The notes under the pieces: generated by a model
The model's database searches: none
What the model saw: only the letters and a program-made list of their open reading frames with translations
Told to the model about the DNA's origin: nothing
Origin: Rhodobacterales bacterium
GTDB taxonomy: Bacteria > Pseudomonadota > Alphaproteobacteria > Rhodobacterales > Rhodobacteraceae
DNA: 36,130 bases
Assembly: GCA_015654855.1 (NCBI GenBank)
Contig: JAATGA010000317.1
Coordinates: 1-36,130 of the forward strand
Reading direction: 5' to 3'
Translations under genes and position numbers: made by a program
Part shown: positions 17,110 to 26,537 of the stretch, one piece after another
How positions within the stretch are numbered: the first letter of the stretch is position 1
Layout of the letters: every line of letters starts with the position of its first letter

Positions 17110-17400
17110 TTACCGGGCGCGGGATTTAAGGGGCGGGGCGCGATCTGATTTAAGGGGCGGGGCGCGATCTGCCCCGCCTGTCGTTGTGGCGTATCCGGGT
17201 TCCCGCGCATATCGGACGGGACGGACCGCGCCATCCCCCTGCGGGCGCGGCTGATGACGGCGGCCGAGTTCGCCCATCAGCGCCGCGAGCCGGTCGTTCG
17301 CCGCCTCGTCGCCGGAGATGTCGTCGCAGGGCGCGCCATAGACCCGCCGCAGGTTTTCAGCGACCGGATCGGCGATCATCGGTTTGTGAAATTCCGGCAT
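17110..17400 (-). CDS. Small protein with NepR-like N-terminal motif
   Basis: MPEFHKPMIADPVAENLRRVYGAPCDDISGDEAANDRLAALMGELGRRHQP...; ENLRRVY...LAALMGEL resembles DNLRKVY...LRDLLERL of nepR in this window. Confidence 0.45.
   Translation of the reverse strand: MPEFHKPMIADPVAENLRRVYGAPCDDISGDEAANDRLAALMGELGRRHQPRPQGDGAVRPVRYAREPGYATTTGGADRAPPLKSDRAPPLKSRAR
17123..17170. repeat. Perfect 24-bp tandem duplication
   Basis: gatttaaggggcggggcgcgatct x2, in frame with the minus-strand ORF (DRAPPLKS x2). Confidence 0.95.
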
Positions 17401-17512
17401 GGGGCAAGCTTTCGGCGATGCGTTGATCTGCGATCCGGGAAACGCGCCAACCCGCCGGACAGGTTCCGCCGAAACGCCGGCTTTTCATCGACTGTGACGG
17501 AATAACAACAGG

Positions 17513-18202
17513 TCACAGCCCGACGTAGTGGCGGAACTGCGGCGCATCGGGGCTCAGCGGGCCGGTCACCTCTGCCACCCGGCCCTGCTCCATGAAGACC
17601 ACGCGGTCGGCGATGCGGATCACCGCCCGGGTTCGCTGTTCTACCAGGACCACCGCGACGCCCCTGCCGCGCAATTCGGTCACCACCTCGCGGATCAGCG
17701 CGATCATGCCGGGCTGCAACCCCTCCGTCGGCTCGTCGAGCAGCAGGACGCGCGGGTCGAGGCACAGGGCGCGGGCGATGGCCAGCATCTGCTGCTCCCC
17801 GCCCGAAAGCGTGGCCGAGGTCTGGTCCAGCCTTTCCCGCAGGCGCGGGAAGAGGGCGAGCACCCGCTCCCGCAGGGCGGGGTCGCCCTTGCGGACCAGG
17901 AGGCCGACATCGAGGTTTTCCGCCACCGTCATCGGGCCGAACAGCCGCCGGCCCTGCGGCACCCAGGCGATGCCCTCGCCCGGGATGCGATGCGCGGAAA
18001 GGGCTGCGATGTCGCGCCCGTCGAGCAGGATGCGTCCCGCAGTCGCCGGCACCAGGCCCATGACGCATTTCAACAGCGTCGACTTGCCCGCGCCGTTGCG
18101 GCCCATGACGCAGGTGATCTCGCCCGCCCGCGCCTCGAAAGCCACGTCGCGCAACACGGTGACCGGGCCGTATCCGGCGGATACACCCTCAAGCCGCAGC
18201 AT
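17513..18202 (-). CDS. Branched-chain amino acid-type ABC transporter ATP-binding protein (LivF-like)
   Basis: MLRLEGVSAGYGPVTVLRDVAFEARAGEITCVMGRNGAGKSTLLKCVMG...TLSGGEQQMLAIARALCLDPRVLLLDEPTEGL. Confidence 0.92.
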   Translation of the reverse strand: MLRLEGVSAGYGPVTVLRDVAFEARAGEITCVMGRNGAGKSTLLKCVMGLVPATAGRILLDGRDIAALSAHRIPGEGIAWVPQGRRLFGPMTVAENLDVGLLVRKGDPALRERVLALFPRLRERLDQTSATLSGGEQQMLAIARALCLDPRVLLLDEPTEGLQPGMIALIREVVTELRGRGVAVVLVEQRTRAVIRIADRVVFMEQGRVAEVTGPLSPDAPQFRHYVGL

Positions 18203-18881
18203 CGTCACCCCCCAGATAGGCCGCCTGCACCGCCGCATCGGCGCGAATCTCCGCCGGCGTGCCGCGCGCCAGAACCCGGCCGAAATCCAGCACGGTGATC
18301 CGGTCGGCCAGATCCATCACCACATCCATATTGTGCTCGATCAGCAGCACCGTCGTCGCCGGAGTGATCTGGCGGACCAGGGCCCTGAACCCCGCGACCT
18401 CGCCCTCCGACAGGCCTTGCGTCGGCTCGTCGAGGATCAGGACGCGGGGCTTCAGCGCAAGGCCCATCGCCACCTCCAGCAGGCGCTGATGGCCATAGGA
18501 CAGGCTGCCCGCCACCTGCTCCGCCCGGTCGGCAAGGCCCACGCGCGCCAGGTCTTCGATGCCGCCGCGCGCGAGATCGACGTTTTCGGCCACCGTCAGC
18601 CGGGGATAGATCGAGGTGATCTGGAACGTATAGGCGATGCCCTTTCGAACCCGGCGATGCGCGGGCAGATGCACGATTTCCTCGCCGCCCAGCAGGATCG
18701 AACCGGCATCCGCCGCGATCCGGCCCGACAGCAGACCGACGAGCGTAGTCTTGCCCGCGCCGTTCGGCCCGATCAGGGCATGGACTTCGCCCGTCCGCAA
18801 TGCGATGTCGACGCCATCGACGGCGCGCACCCCGCCGAAATGCCGGTTGAGGCCCCGCGCCTCCAGGATCAGGGCAGCCAT
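18189..18881 (-). CDS. Branched-chain amino acid-type ABC transporter ATP-binding protein (LivG-like)
   Basis: MAALILEARGLNRHFGGVRAVDGVDIALRTGEVHALIGPNGAGKTTLVGLLSG...LEVAMGLALKPRVLILDEPTQGL; alternative start 18890. Confidence 0.92.
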   Translation of the reverse strand: MAALILEARGLNRHFGGVRAVDGVDIALRTGEVHALIGPNGAGKTTLVGLLSGRIAADAGSILLGGEEIVHLPAHRRVRKGIAYTFQITSIYPRLTVAENVDLARGGIEDLARVGLADRAEQVAGSLSYGHQRLLEVAMGLALKPRVLILDEPTQGLSEGEVAGFRALVRQITPATTVLLIEHNMDVVMDLADRITVLDFGRVLARGTPAEIRADAAVQAAYLGGDDAAA

Positions 18882-19807
18882 TTCGCCCACCTTTCCCGGA
18901 TCAGCCCCAGCATTCCCCTGGGCGCGAACAGCGTCAGCGCCACCAGCGCGACGCCCACCACCATCAGCCAGGCACTGGTCAGGCCCGAGGCGATGTCGGT
19001 CAGCCAGAACATCACCGCCGTGCCGACCAGCGGACCCAGCACCGTGCCCGCCCCTCCGGTCAGCACGTAGAGCAGCGGCAGGATCGAATACTGGATGCCG
19101 GCGAAACTCGCCCCCGCATAGCCGAACAGCAACGCATAGGCGGCCCCCGCCAGGCCCGCGTAAAGGCCCGAGATCGCCAGCGCCGTCAGCTTCACCGCAT
19201 AGGGGTTGTAGCCCAGCATCCGGCTGCGCTCCTCATTCTCGCGCATGGCGACCATGATCCGGCCGAAGCGCGAGCGGACGAGCGCGAGGCAGGCAAGCAT
19301 GGCTGCCGAGAACAGCAAAAGCGCGGTCATGTAACGCATCCTGTCACCCGACAGCGCGAAGCCGAACAGGCTGCGCGCGGTGGCGGGAACCGGAAAGCCG
19401 TCGTTGCCGCGCGTGTATTCGGCGAAGTAAAGAATCGTTAAATATCCGGCCTGGGCGAACATCAGCGTCACGATCATGAAGCTGACCCCGGCGGTCCGCA
19501 GCGCCAGCAGCCCCGCCGCTCCGGCAAGCGCCCCTCCGGCCAGCAGGCCCAGGATCAGCGCCGTCCCGCCGCCCACGCCGAAATGCAGCGCCGGCAGCCC
19601 CGCGCCATACATCCCGGCGGCGAAGAACAGCGCGTGACCGAGGCTCAGCAGGCCCGTGTAGCCAAAGGCGATGTTGTAGCCCATGGCAAAGACCGCCAGC
19701 ACCATGATCCGCGCAAGGCTCGTGACGTGATAGGACGGCAGCACGAACTGCGCCGCGAAAAGTGCTGCCAGCACGGCCAGATGCAGGGCAAGGATGCGGG
19801 CCGTCAC
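18869..19807 (-). CDS. Branched-chain amino acid-type ABC transporter permease (LivM-like)
   Basis: ...MGYNIAFGYTGLLSLGHALFFAAGMYGAG...; overlaps neighbours; GTG start. Confidence 0.9.
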   Translation of the reverse strand: MTARILALHLAVLAALFAAQFVLPSYHVTSLARIMVLAVFAMGYNIAFGYTGLLSLGHALFFAAGMYGAGLPALHFGVGGGTALILGLLAGGALAGAAGLLALRTAGVSFMIVTLMFAQAGYLTILYFAEYTRGNDGFPVPATARSLFGFALSGDRMRYMTALLLFSAAMLACLALVRSRFGRIMVAMRENEERSRMLGYNPYAVKLTALAISGLYAGLAGAAYALLFGYAGASFAGIQYSILPLLYVLTGGAGTVLGPLVGTAVMFWLTDIASGLTSAWLMVVGVALVALTLFAPRGMLGLIRERWAKWLP

Positions 19808-20682
19808 GCCTTCGCTCCGAACAGACCCTGCGGGCGGAAGACCAGCACCAGCGCCACCAGCAGCGTCGCGAGGATCTTGGCAAGCGTCGCGGTGTAGAAC
19901 ATCGCGATCACCCCGTCCGACAACCCGATCACCAGCGCCGCGACCAGGGTGCCGCGGATGCTGCCAAGCCCGCCGATGATCACCACGATGAACGACAGGA
20001 GCAGCGGATCGCCCCCCATCAGGTAATGCGCCTGCTGGATCGGCACCACCAGCACCGCGCCCAGCGCGGCAAGCCCGGCGCCAAGACCGAAGACCAGGGC
20101 ATAGACCTTATCCGTGTCGATGCCGAAGGCGCGCGCCGTATCCCGGTCGATCTGCGTCGCCCGCATGATCAGCCCGGCCCGCGTGCGCGTCATCAGGAAC
20201 CAGACCGCCAGCAGAATCGCCCCCGCCGCCAGGATCACAAAGACCTTGTAGCCCGACCAGCCGAACCAGGGCAGTTGCAGGCGCAGTTCGAACGGGGCCG
20301 GCACCGGGCGGGCATCGGGGCCGAACAGGCTGAGCGCCGCCTGTTGCAGGATATAGAGCAGGCCGATGGTGGCGACGATGGTCGCCTCGGGTTCGTAGTT
20401 CAGCCGGCGCAGCACCAGCCGGTCAGCCAGAACCGCGATTGCCGCGACCACCAGCGGAGCGACGACCAGCGCCACGGCAAAGTTCATCCACGCCGCCCCG
20501 CCGAGGTGATCGGCGACGAACCAGGCGATCACCGCGCCCAGCATGAAGAATTCGCCATGCGCGACGTTCACCACCCGCATCGTGCCGAAGACCAGCGACA
20601 GGCCGACCGCCGTCAGGGCAAGGACGGCGGCCATCACCATGCCCTCCATCAGGGCCAGAAGCAGGAAGGGTCCGAAGGACAA
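19804..20682 (-). CDS. Branched-chain amino acid-type ABC transporter permease (LivH-like)
   Basis: MSFGPFLLLALMEGMVMAAVLALTAVGLSLVFGTMRVVNVAHGEFFMLGA... Confidence 0.92.
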   Translation of the reverse strand: MSFGPFLLLALMEGMVMAAVLALTAVGLSLVFGTMRVVNVAHGEFFMLGAVIAWFVADHLGGAAWMNFAVALVVAPLVVAAIAVLADRLVLRRLNYEPEATIVATIGLLYILQQAALSLFGPDARPVPAPFELRLQLPWFGWSGYKVFVILAAGAILLAVWFLMTRTRAGLIMRATQIDRDTARAFGIDTDKVYALVFGLGAGLAALGAVLVVPIQQAHYLMGGDPLLLSFIVVIIGGLGSIRGTLVAALVIGLSDGVIAMFYTATLAKILATLLVALVLVFRPQGLFGAKA

Positions 20683-20780
20683 GCAACGCTCCCGTCAGGG
20701 GATTATTCCGGGCGGGAATGCCCGCCCGGAATGTGAACAGATGTTTTGTTATGCGGGTGCCGAACAGGCCGGAGCCCTGT

Positions 20781-22073
20781 TCAGAAGGATTGCGTCGTGT
20801 AATCCACCTGGTCGGGATAAAGCCCGTCCCCGATCGTGGTGCGATGCACGCGGATCAGTTTGCCATCCGTCACCTTCGAGATGTTCTGGATGCCGAATGC
20901 CTGGTGAGTCTTGCCGTTGAAGATCTTTTCGCCCTGCGGATGTTCGCGGCCGAAATCGAAGGCGGTCATCGCCTCGATCGCCTCGACGAACTTCTGCCGG
21001 TCGGCGGTGGTCTGATAGCCCGAAGCCTCGATCCCGGCCTTGATGACGAACAGCGTCTCCCATACCGAGAACATATGGGCATAGGTCGACACGTCTTTCG
21101 GATCGGCCAGCGAGGCGCCGTTGTCATCGACCCCCACCGCCGCGCGGTAGAAGGTTTCGGCATCAGTCGCGTCGGCCTGCTTATACCGGCACTGACCTTC
21201 CCAGAAATGCGTGCCTTCGAGAAAGCCCAGCCCCGGCGCAGTCATATCCACACCTTCCAGCGAGTCGATGAAGCCAAAGATCTCGGGCCGCGCGCCGGTG
21301 CCGTAGAACTCCCCCAACTCCTTGACGAAGGTCAGGACCGAGGGGCCGATCATCACATGATAGATCACCTCGGTCTCGCGCGGGATCTGCGCGAAATAGC
21401 GGGTGAAGCTGGTTTCGGTCGCAGGAATGCCGATCTTCGCGATCACCTCGCCGCCCTGCGCCTTGATCGCAGGTTCAAAGCTGTCGCGGTGATCATGGCC
21501 GAAAGCATAGTCGGGATAGATCATCGTGATCTTTTTCCCGAGGTTTTGCGCAACCCAGGGCGCCATCGCCTGAACCTGGGACCGGACATCGGTGATCCCC
21601 GGTTGCAGGGTCCAGCGGTTGGTCAGGCCCGAGGCAACGTGGTTGCCTTCGGAACAGACCAGATAGGGCACTTTCAACTCGCCCGCGCGAGGAGCGGAAC
21701 CGATGACGACATGGCTGAACAGCGGTCCGAAGATCAGATCGACCTTGTGCTGGCTGACCAGCTTCTCGACCACCTCGGCGCCGCGCTTGGGGTCGGTGCC
21801 GTCATCCTCGAACACGATCTCGACCGCGCGACCGGCAATTCCGCCGCCCTCATTCACCACCTTCAGCGCGGAATTGGCCACGCGCTCATACCAGCGGCCA
21901 TAGGAAGCCCCGATCCCGGTGCGATGGACCTGAAAGCCCAGCTTCAGCGGAGCGGCCTGCGCCTGGACATAGCCCGGCATCGCGGCCGAAGCGATCAGCC
22001 CTGCACCGATTCCCTTCACCACCTTTCGCCGCGTAAGAACGGTCTGATCCGGTGTTGTGATCGTTCTGGTCAT
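20781..22073 (-). CDS. ABC transporter substrate-binding protein (Leu/Ile/Val-BP-like family), Tat-like signal
   Basis: MTRTITTPDQTVLTRRKVVKGIGAGLIASAAMPGYVQAQAAPLKLGFQVHRTG...; strong GGAGGAG upstream. Confidence 0.9.
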   Translation of the reverse strand: MTRTITTPDQTVLTRRKVVKGIGAGLIASAAMPGYVQAQAAPLKLGFQVHRTGIGASYGRWYERVANSALKVVNEGGGIAGRAVEIVFEDDGTDPKRGAEVVEKLVSQHKVDLIFGPLFSHVVIGSAPRAGELKVPYLVCSEGNHVASGLTNRWTLQPGITDVRSQVQAMAPWVAQNLGKKITMIYPDYAFGHDHRDSFEPAIKAQGGEVIAKIGIPATETSFTRYFAQIPRETEVIYHVMIGPSVLTFVKELGEFYGTGARPEIFGFIDSLEGVDMTAPGLGFLEGTHFWEGQCRYKQADATDAETFYRAAVGVDDNGASLADPKDVSTYAHMFSVWETLFVIKAGIEASGYQTTADRQKFVEAIEAMTAFDFGREHPQGEKIFNGKTHQAFGIQNISKVTDGKLIRVHRTTIGDGLYPDQVDYTTQSF

Positions 22074-22234
22074 GCGCTTTCTCCTCCGCCCTGCTGCGGT
22101 TGCGCCGTTGAAAGCGAAAAAAACCGACAGGTTCAACGCATTTCTTGAGCATTTGCGTCTTCTTTTCCAACCAAATGGTCAAGAACCGACCATGATTTCA
22201 GCGATTGCGGCGGTTTTTTCGCATCGGAATCGCA

Positions 22235-22258
22235 AAACCCGACACCTATGTCGAGTTT
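22235..22258. promoter_or_regulatory. Candidate operator palindrome in divergent liv/oxidoreductase promoter
   Basis: AAACCCGACA-CCTA-TGTCGAGTTT, 9/10 bp arms. Confidence 0.5.
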
Positions 22259-22322
22259 ATGCTTTCGCGAGGACAAATCCCAAGCTTAGCTTCGGATTCG
22301 TGCCAGCACGGAGCCGCCCGCC

Positions 22323-24413
22323 ATGTCCGCCCATCTCTCGCAAAGCCGCGTGTCCAGTGACCCGCTTCTGCAACCGTTCCAACTGAAACACCTGACGCTC
22401 AGGAACCGGATCCTGACCACCAGCCACGAGCCGGCCTATACCGAGGACGGGATGCCGAAGGACCGTTACCGGCTCTATCACCTGGAAAGGGCGAAGGCCG
22501 GGGTGGCGATGGTGATGACGGCCGGTTCCGCCTCGGTCAGCCGCGACAGCCCGCCCGCCTTCGGCAATATCTACGCTTGGAAGGATGAGGTCGTGGGCTG
22601 GATGAAGCGCCTGGCCGACGACTGTCACGAGGCGGGTGCTGCGGTGATGATCCAGCTGACGCATCTGGGCTATCGCACGCGGTGGGACAAGGCCGACTGG
22701 CTGCCGATGCTGGGCGCGGGTCCGGCGCGTGAGCCCGCTCACCGCCATATGCCCAAGGTGATCGAGGATTGGGACATCGACCGCGTGATCGGCAATTTCG
22801 CCGATGCGGCCGAACGGATGCAGGCCGCCGGCCTCGACGGAGTGGAGCTGGAGGTCTACGGCCACCTGCTCGACCAGATGTTCAGCCCGCTGACCAACCG
22901 GCTCGACGCACCCTGGGGCGGCAATTTCGACAACCGCATCCGCTTTGTGATGGAAGTGATGGATGCCTGCCGTAAGCGGGTGGGGCCAGATTTCCTGGTC
23001 GGGATGCGCTATGTCGCCGATGAAATCCAGCCGGGCGGGATCAGCGCCGATGATGGGGTCGAAATGGCCCGGCGCTTTCGCGACGCGGGTTATATCGACT
23101 TCGTGAACGTGATTCGGGGGCGGATCCACACCGATCCGGCGATGACCGACATCATCCCGGTCCAAGGGATGAAATCGGCGCCCCACCTCGATTTCGCCGG
23201 CCGGATCCGCGCGGAACTGGGGATGCCGACCTTCCACGCCAGCCGCATCCCGGATGTTCCGACGGCACGTCATGCCGTGGCCTCGGGCGCACTGGATATG
23301 GTCGGGATGACGCGGGCGCATATGGCCGATCCGCATATCGTGCAGAAGATCGCCGAGGGCCGCGAGGACGAGATCCGGCCTTGTGTCGGGGCGACCTATT
23401 GCCTCGACCGGATCTACCTCGGCTCGATGGCGCTGTGCATCCACAATGCCAGCACCGGGCGCGAGGCGGAACAGCCGCACCGGATCGCGAAGGCCGATAC
23501 CCGCAAGACGGTGGTCGTCGTCGGCGCGGGCCCGGCAGGGCTGGAGGCTGCGCGGGTCGCGGCTGAACGCGGCCACCGCGTCGTGGTCTTCGAGGCGGCG
23601 GATCAGCCCGGCGGCCAGATACGCCTGATCGCCCGCACCAGGCGCCGGTCCGAGATGATCGGCATCGTCGACTGGCGCATGGCGCAATGCGAGGCCCTGG
23701 GGGTCGAATTTCGCTTCAATACCTGGGCCGAGGCTTCGGACGTTCTGGCCGAGAAGCCCGATGCGGTGATCGTCGCTACCGGCGGCCTGCCGCAGACGGA
23801 GATCCTGTCGGCGGGCAACGATCTGGTGGTCTCGACCTGGGACATCCTGTCGGGCGATGCGAAACCGGGGCAGAACGTGCTGATCTTCGACGATTCAGGC
23901 GATCACGGCGCGCTTCAGGCCGCGCAACTGCTGGCCGAGGCGGGGGCGACGGTCGAGATCATGACGCCCGACCGCACCTTCTCGCCCGAGGTTATGGGGA
24001 TGAACCTGGTGCCCTACATGCGCGCGCTTCAGGACAAGCCCGTCACCTTCACCGTTACCTACCGGCTGGAGGCGGTGGAACGCGACGGCAATCTGCTGAA
24101 GGCCAAGGTCGGCAGCGATTACGTCCAGCTTGACCCCGCGACGCGCGAAGGCTTCGACGTGGCCCGGGAGCGGCGCGTCGACCAGGTGGTGGTCAATGCC
24201 GGGACCCTGCCGCTCGACGACATCTATTTCGAATTGAAACCGCTGTCGGAAAACCTTGGTGCCGTGGATTATGAGGCCCTGGTCGAGGGGCGGGCTCAGA
24301 CCGGCGGCAAGGGGCCTGAGGGCTTTCGCCTGTACAGGATCGGCGATGCGGTCGAGGCGCGGAATATCCATGCCGCGATCTATGACGCGCTGCGACTGGT
24401 GCGGCAGATCTGA
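22323..24413 (+). CDS. FMN/Fe-S/FAD oxidoreductase (OYE-like, 2,4-dienoyl-CoA reductase / methylamine-type demethylase architecture)
   Basis: Old-yellow-enzyme-like N-terminus (LTLRNRILTTSHEPAYTEDGMP), Cys cluster CVGATYCLDRIYLGSMALC, NAD/FAD Rossmann KTVVVVGAGPAGLEAARVAAERGH. Confidence 0.82.
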   Translation: MSAHLSQSRVSSDPLLQPFQLKHLTLRNRILTTSHEPAYTEDGMPKDRYRLYHLERAKAGVAMVMTAGSASVSRDSPPAFGNIYAWKDEVVGWMKRLADDCHEAGAAVMIQLTHLGYRTRWDKADWLPMLGAGPAREPAHRHMPKVIEDWDIDRVIGNFADAAERMQAAGLDGVELEVYGHLLDQMFSPLTNRLDAPWGGNFDNRIRFVMEVMDACRKRVGPDFLVGMRYVADEIQPGGISADDGVEMARRFRDAGYIDFVNVIRGRIHTDPAMTDIIPVQGMKSAPHLDFAGRIRAELGMPTFHASRIPDVPTARHAVASGALDMVGMTRAHMADPHIVQKIAEGREDEIRPCVGATYCLDRIYLGSMALCIHNASTGREAEQPHRIAKADTRKTVVVVGAGPAGLEAARVAAERGHRVVVFEAADQPGGQIRLIARTRRRSEMIGIVDWRMAQCEALGVEFRFNTWAEASDVLAEKPDAVIVATGGLPQTEILSAGNDLVVSTWDILSGDAKPGQNVLIFDDSGDHGALQAAQLLAEAGATVEIMTPDRTFSPEVMGMNLVPYMRALQDKPVTFTVTYRLEAVERDGNLLKAKVGSDYVQLDPATREGFDVARERRVDQVVVNAGTLPLDDIYFELKPLSENLGAVDYEALVEGRAQTGGKGPEGFRLYRIGDAVEARNIHAAIYDALRLVRQI

Positions 24414-24433
24414 GGGCACCGCCTGCCGCACAA

Positions 24434-24459
24434 CCGCCGATTTTCATTGAAATCGGCGG
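24434..24459 (+). terminator. Terminator-like hairpin after the oxidoreductase gene
   Basis: CCGCCGATTT-TCATTG-AAATCGGCGG perfect 10-bp stem; no T-run. Confidence 0.5.
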
Positions 24460-24560
24460 CGGCCCCGGTCCAGGGTCACGCCTGTCGGGCGGCACCCCTC
24501 CTCCCCCGCGCCCGATCAGGCGCGGACGGGGACCCGCCGCCCGTAAGGGAGCGAGAGAAT

Positions 24561-25835
24561 ATGGACAGGGATTTCGAGCCGAAGGCCTTTCTGGCCGAGG
24601 TTTTCGCGGCGGCGGTAAAGGCGGCCGATCCGCTGGCGGCAATCCGGGCGCATCTGCCCGACCGACCGCGCGGACGCACCGTGGTCGTCGGCGCGGGCAA
24701 GGCGGCAAGCCAGATGGCCGCCGCTTTCGAGGCGGTCTGGGACGGACCCGTGGCCGGCGCGGTGGTGGCGCAGCACGGCCCCGTGGCCGAAACCCGGGCA
24801 ATCGAAGTGTTGCAGGCCGCCCATCCGGTGCCCGATGCCGCAGGCCTTGCCGCTTCCGAACACCTGCTGTCGCTGGTCCGGGACCTGACGGAGGATGATC
24901 TGGTCATCGCCCTGATCTCGGGCGGGGGGTCCTCGCTGCTGCCCGCCCCGGCGGGGGCGTTGACACTCGACGACGAAATCGCGGTGAATCGGGCGCTTCT
25001 GGCCTCGGGCGCGCCGATTTCGGCGATGAACGTGGTGCGCAAGCATGTCTCGCGCATCAAGGGCGGGCGGCTGGCCCAGGCCGCGCATCCGGCGCGGGTG
25101 GTCAGCCTGATCGTCTCGGACGTGCCGGGAGATGTGGCGGCGCAGGTCGCATCAGGCCCGACGGTGCCGGATGCAAGCCGCAGGGAGGATGCGCTGCGGA
25201 TCGTCGCGCAATACCGGATGGACCTGCCGCCGGCCGTCATGGCGCACCTGAACGCACCGGAGGCGGATGCGCCCCTGCCCGATGCCCCTGGTTTTGCGCG
25301 GGATGAGGTGAAAATCGTGGCCTCCGCCCGTCTGTCGCTGGAGGCAGCCGCCGCCACATCGGCCGCCTATGGTCTGCCGGCGGTGATCCTGTCGGACGCC
25401 ATCGAGGGCGAGGCGCGCGACATCGGCCAGATGCACGCCGCCATCGCCCGCGAGGCGCGCGCCCGCGCCCGGCCCTTCGCGCCGCCGGTGCTGATCCTGT
25501 CGGGGGGCGAGACGACGGTGACGCTTGGCCGGGACGAAGGCGGGCGCGGCGGGCGGAATACCGAGTTCCTTTTGTCCCTCGCGCTGGCCATCGACGGGGT
25601 GGCGGGCATCCATGCGCTGGCCGCCGATACCGACGGGCGCGACGGGACCGAGGACAATGCCGGGGCCTTCTGCGACGGGGATACGGCGGCGGCGATCCGG
25701 GCGGCGGGCCGCGACCCGCGCGGGATGCTGCTGGCCCATGACGCCTGGGGCGCGTTTCAGGCGGCGGGCGGGCTGTTCGTCACCGGGCCGACCGGCACCA
25801 ATGTGAACGATCTGCGGGCGATCCTGCTGATCTGA
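24561..25835 (+). CDS. Glycerate 2-kinase (MOFRL/GckA/TtuD family)
   Basis: TVVVGAGKAASQMAAAFE...LVIALISGGGSSLLPAPA...VSLIVSDVPGD...ASGPTVPD...LILSGGETTVTLGRDEGGRGGRNTEFLLSLAL...ADTDGRDGTEDNAGA. Confidence 0.92.
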   Translation: MDRDFEPKAFLAEVFAAAVKAADPLAAIRAHLPDRPRGRTVVVGAGKAASQMAAAFEAVWDGPVAGAVVAQHGPVAETRAIEVLQAAHPVPDAAGLAASEHLLSLVRDLTEDDLVIALISGGGSSLLPAPAGALTLDDEIAVNRALLASGAPISAMNVVRKHVSRIKGGRLAQAAHPARVVSLIVSDVPGDVAAQVASGPTVPDASRREDALRIVAQYRMDLPPAVMAHLNAPEADAPLPDAPGFARDEVKIVASARLSLEAAAATSAAYGLPAVILSDAIEGEARDIGQMHAAIAREARARARPFAPPVLILSGGETTVTLGRDEGGRGGRNTEFLLSLALAIDGVAGIHALAADTDGRDGTEDNAGAFCDGDTAAAIRAAGRDPRGMLLAHDAWGAFQAAGGLFVTGPTGTNVNDLRAILLI

Positions 25836-25991
25836 CGGGCAGAGGGGCGCAAACCGGGGCGCAAAGGGAAGAAACCTGTCGCCTCCGCCGGGCGATTTGA
25901 AAGGTCCGTATCGCGGCCCCTGTTGCGCCCCGGCGCGACCGGGGCCATCCTGCGCCGCATCCGCCGCCCGGAAACCCCCGGAGAGAGTTCC

Positions 25992-26522
25992 TTGTCCACC
26001 CAAGCAGAAATCCAGTTGTCGACCGCTTTTCGCGAGGCATTCCGCCATCACCCCTCGGGCGTGGCGACCATCACCGCCGATCCCGGCGACGGGCCGGTCG
26101 CGCTGACGATCAGTTCGCTGATCTCGGTCAGCGTCGCGCCGCCGACCGTGGCCTTTTCGCTGTCGTCGAAATCCTCGGCGACGCCGGCGATCCTGGCCGC
26201 GAAGACCATGGTGATCCACCTGCTGCGGCTGGCCGATCTGCCGATTGCTCGGCTGGGCGCGACCAGCGGGATCGACCGCTTCGGCCCCGGCATCGCCTGG
26301 GAGCGCCTGCCCACGGGCGAGCCGCGCTATGCCGAGGTTTCGACCTGGTTCCGGGCCAGAATCGTCGGCACCCTGCCGGTCGGGGGCGCGACGGTCGTGG
26401 TGGCCGAACTGCTGGAGGGCCATGTCGACCACGCCGCCGAAGGCGGGGCCGAGGCGCATTCGGTCGTCTATGTCGACCGGCGCTGGCACGGGCTGCGCGC
26501 GCCGGAAGACGATACGAAGTAA
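25992..26522 (+). CDS. Flavin reductase family protein (FMN-binding split-barrel)
   Basis: TTG start with GGAGAGAG upstream; STAFREAFRHHPSGVATITADPGDGPVALTISSLISVSVAPPTVAFSLSSKSS. Confidence 0.88.
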   Translation: MSTQAEIQLSTAFREAFRHHPSGVATITADPGDGPVALTISSLISVSVAPPTVAFSLSSKSSATPAILAAKTMVIHLLRLADLPIARLGATSGIDRFGPGIAWERLPTGEPRYAEVSTWFRARIVGTLPVGGATVVVAELLEGHVDHAAEGGAEAHSVVYVDRRWHGLRAPEDDTK

Positions 26523-26537
26523 GCTTCATCAGACCCG

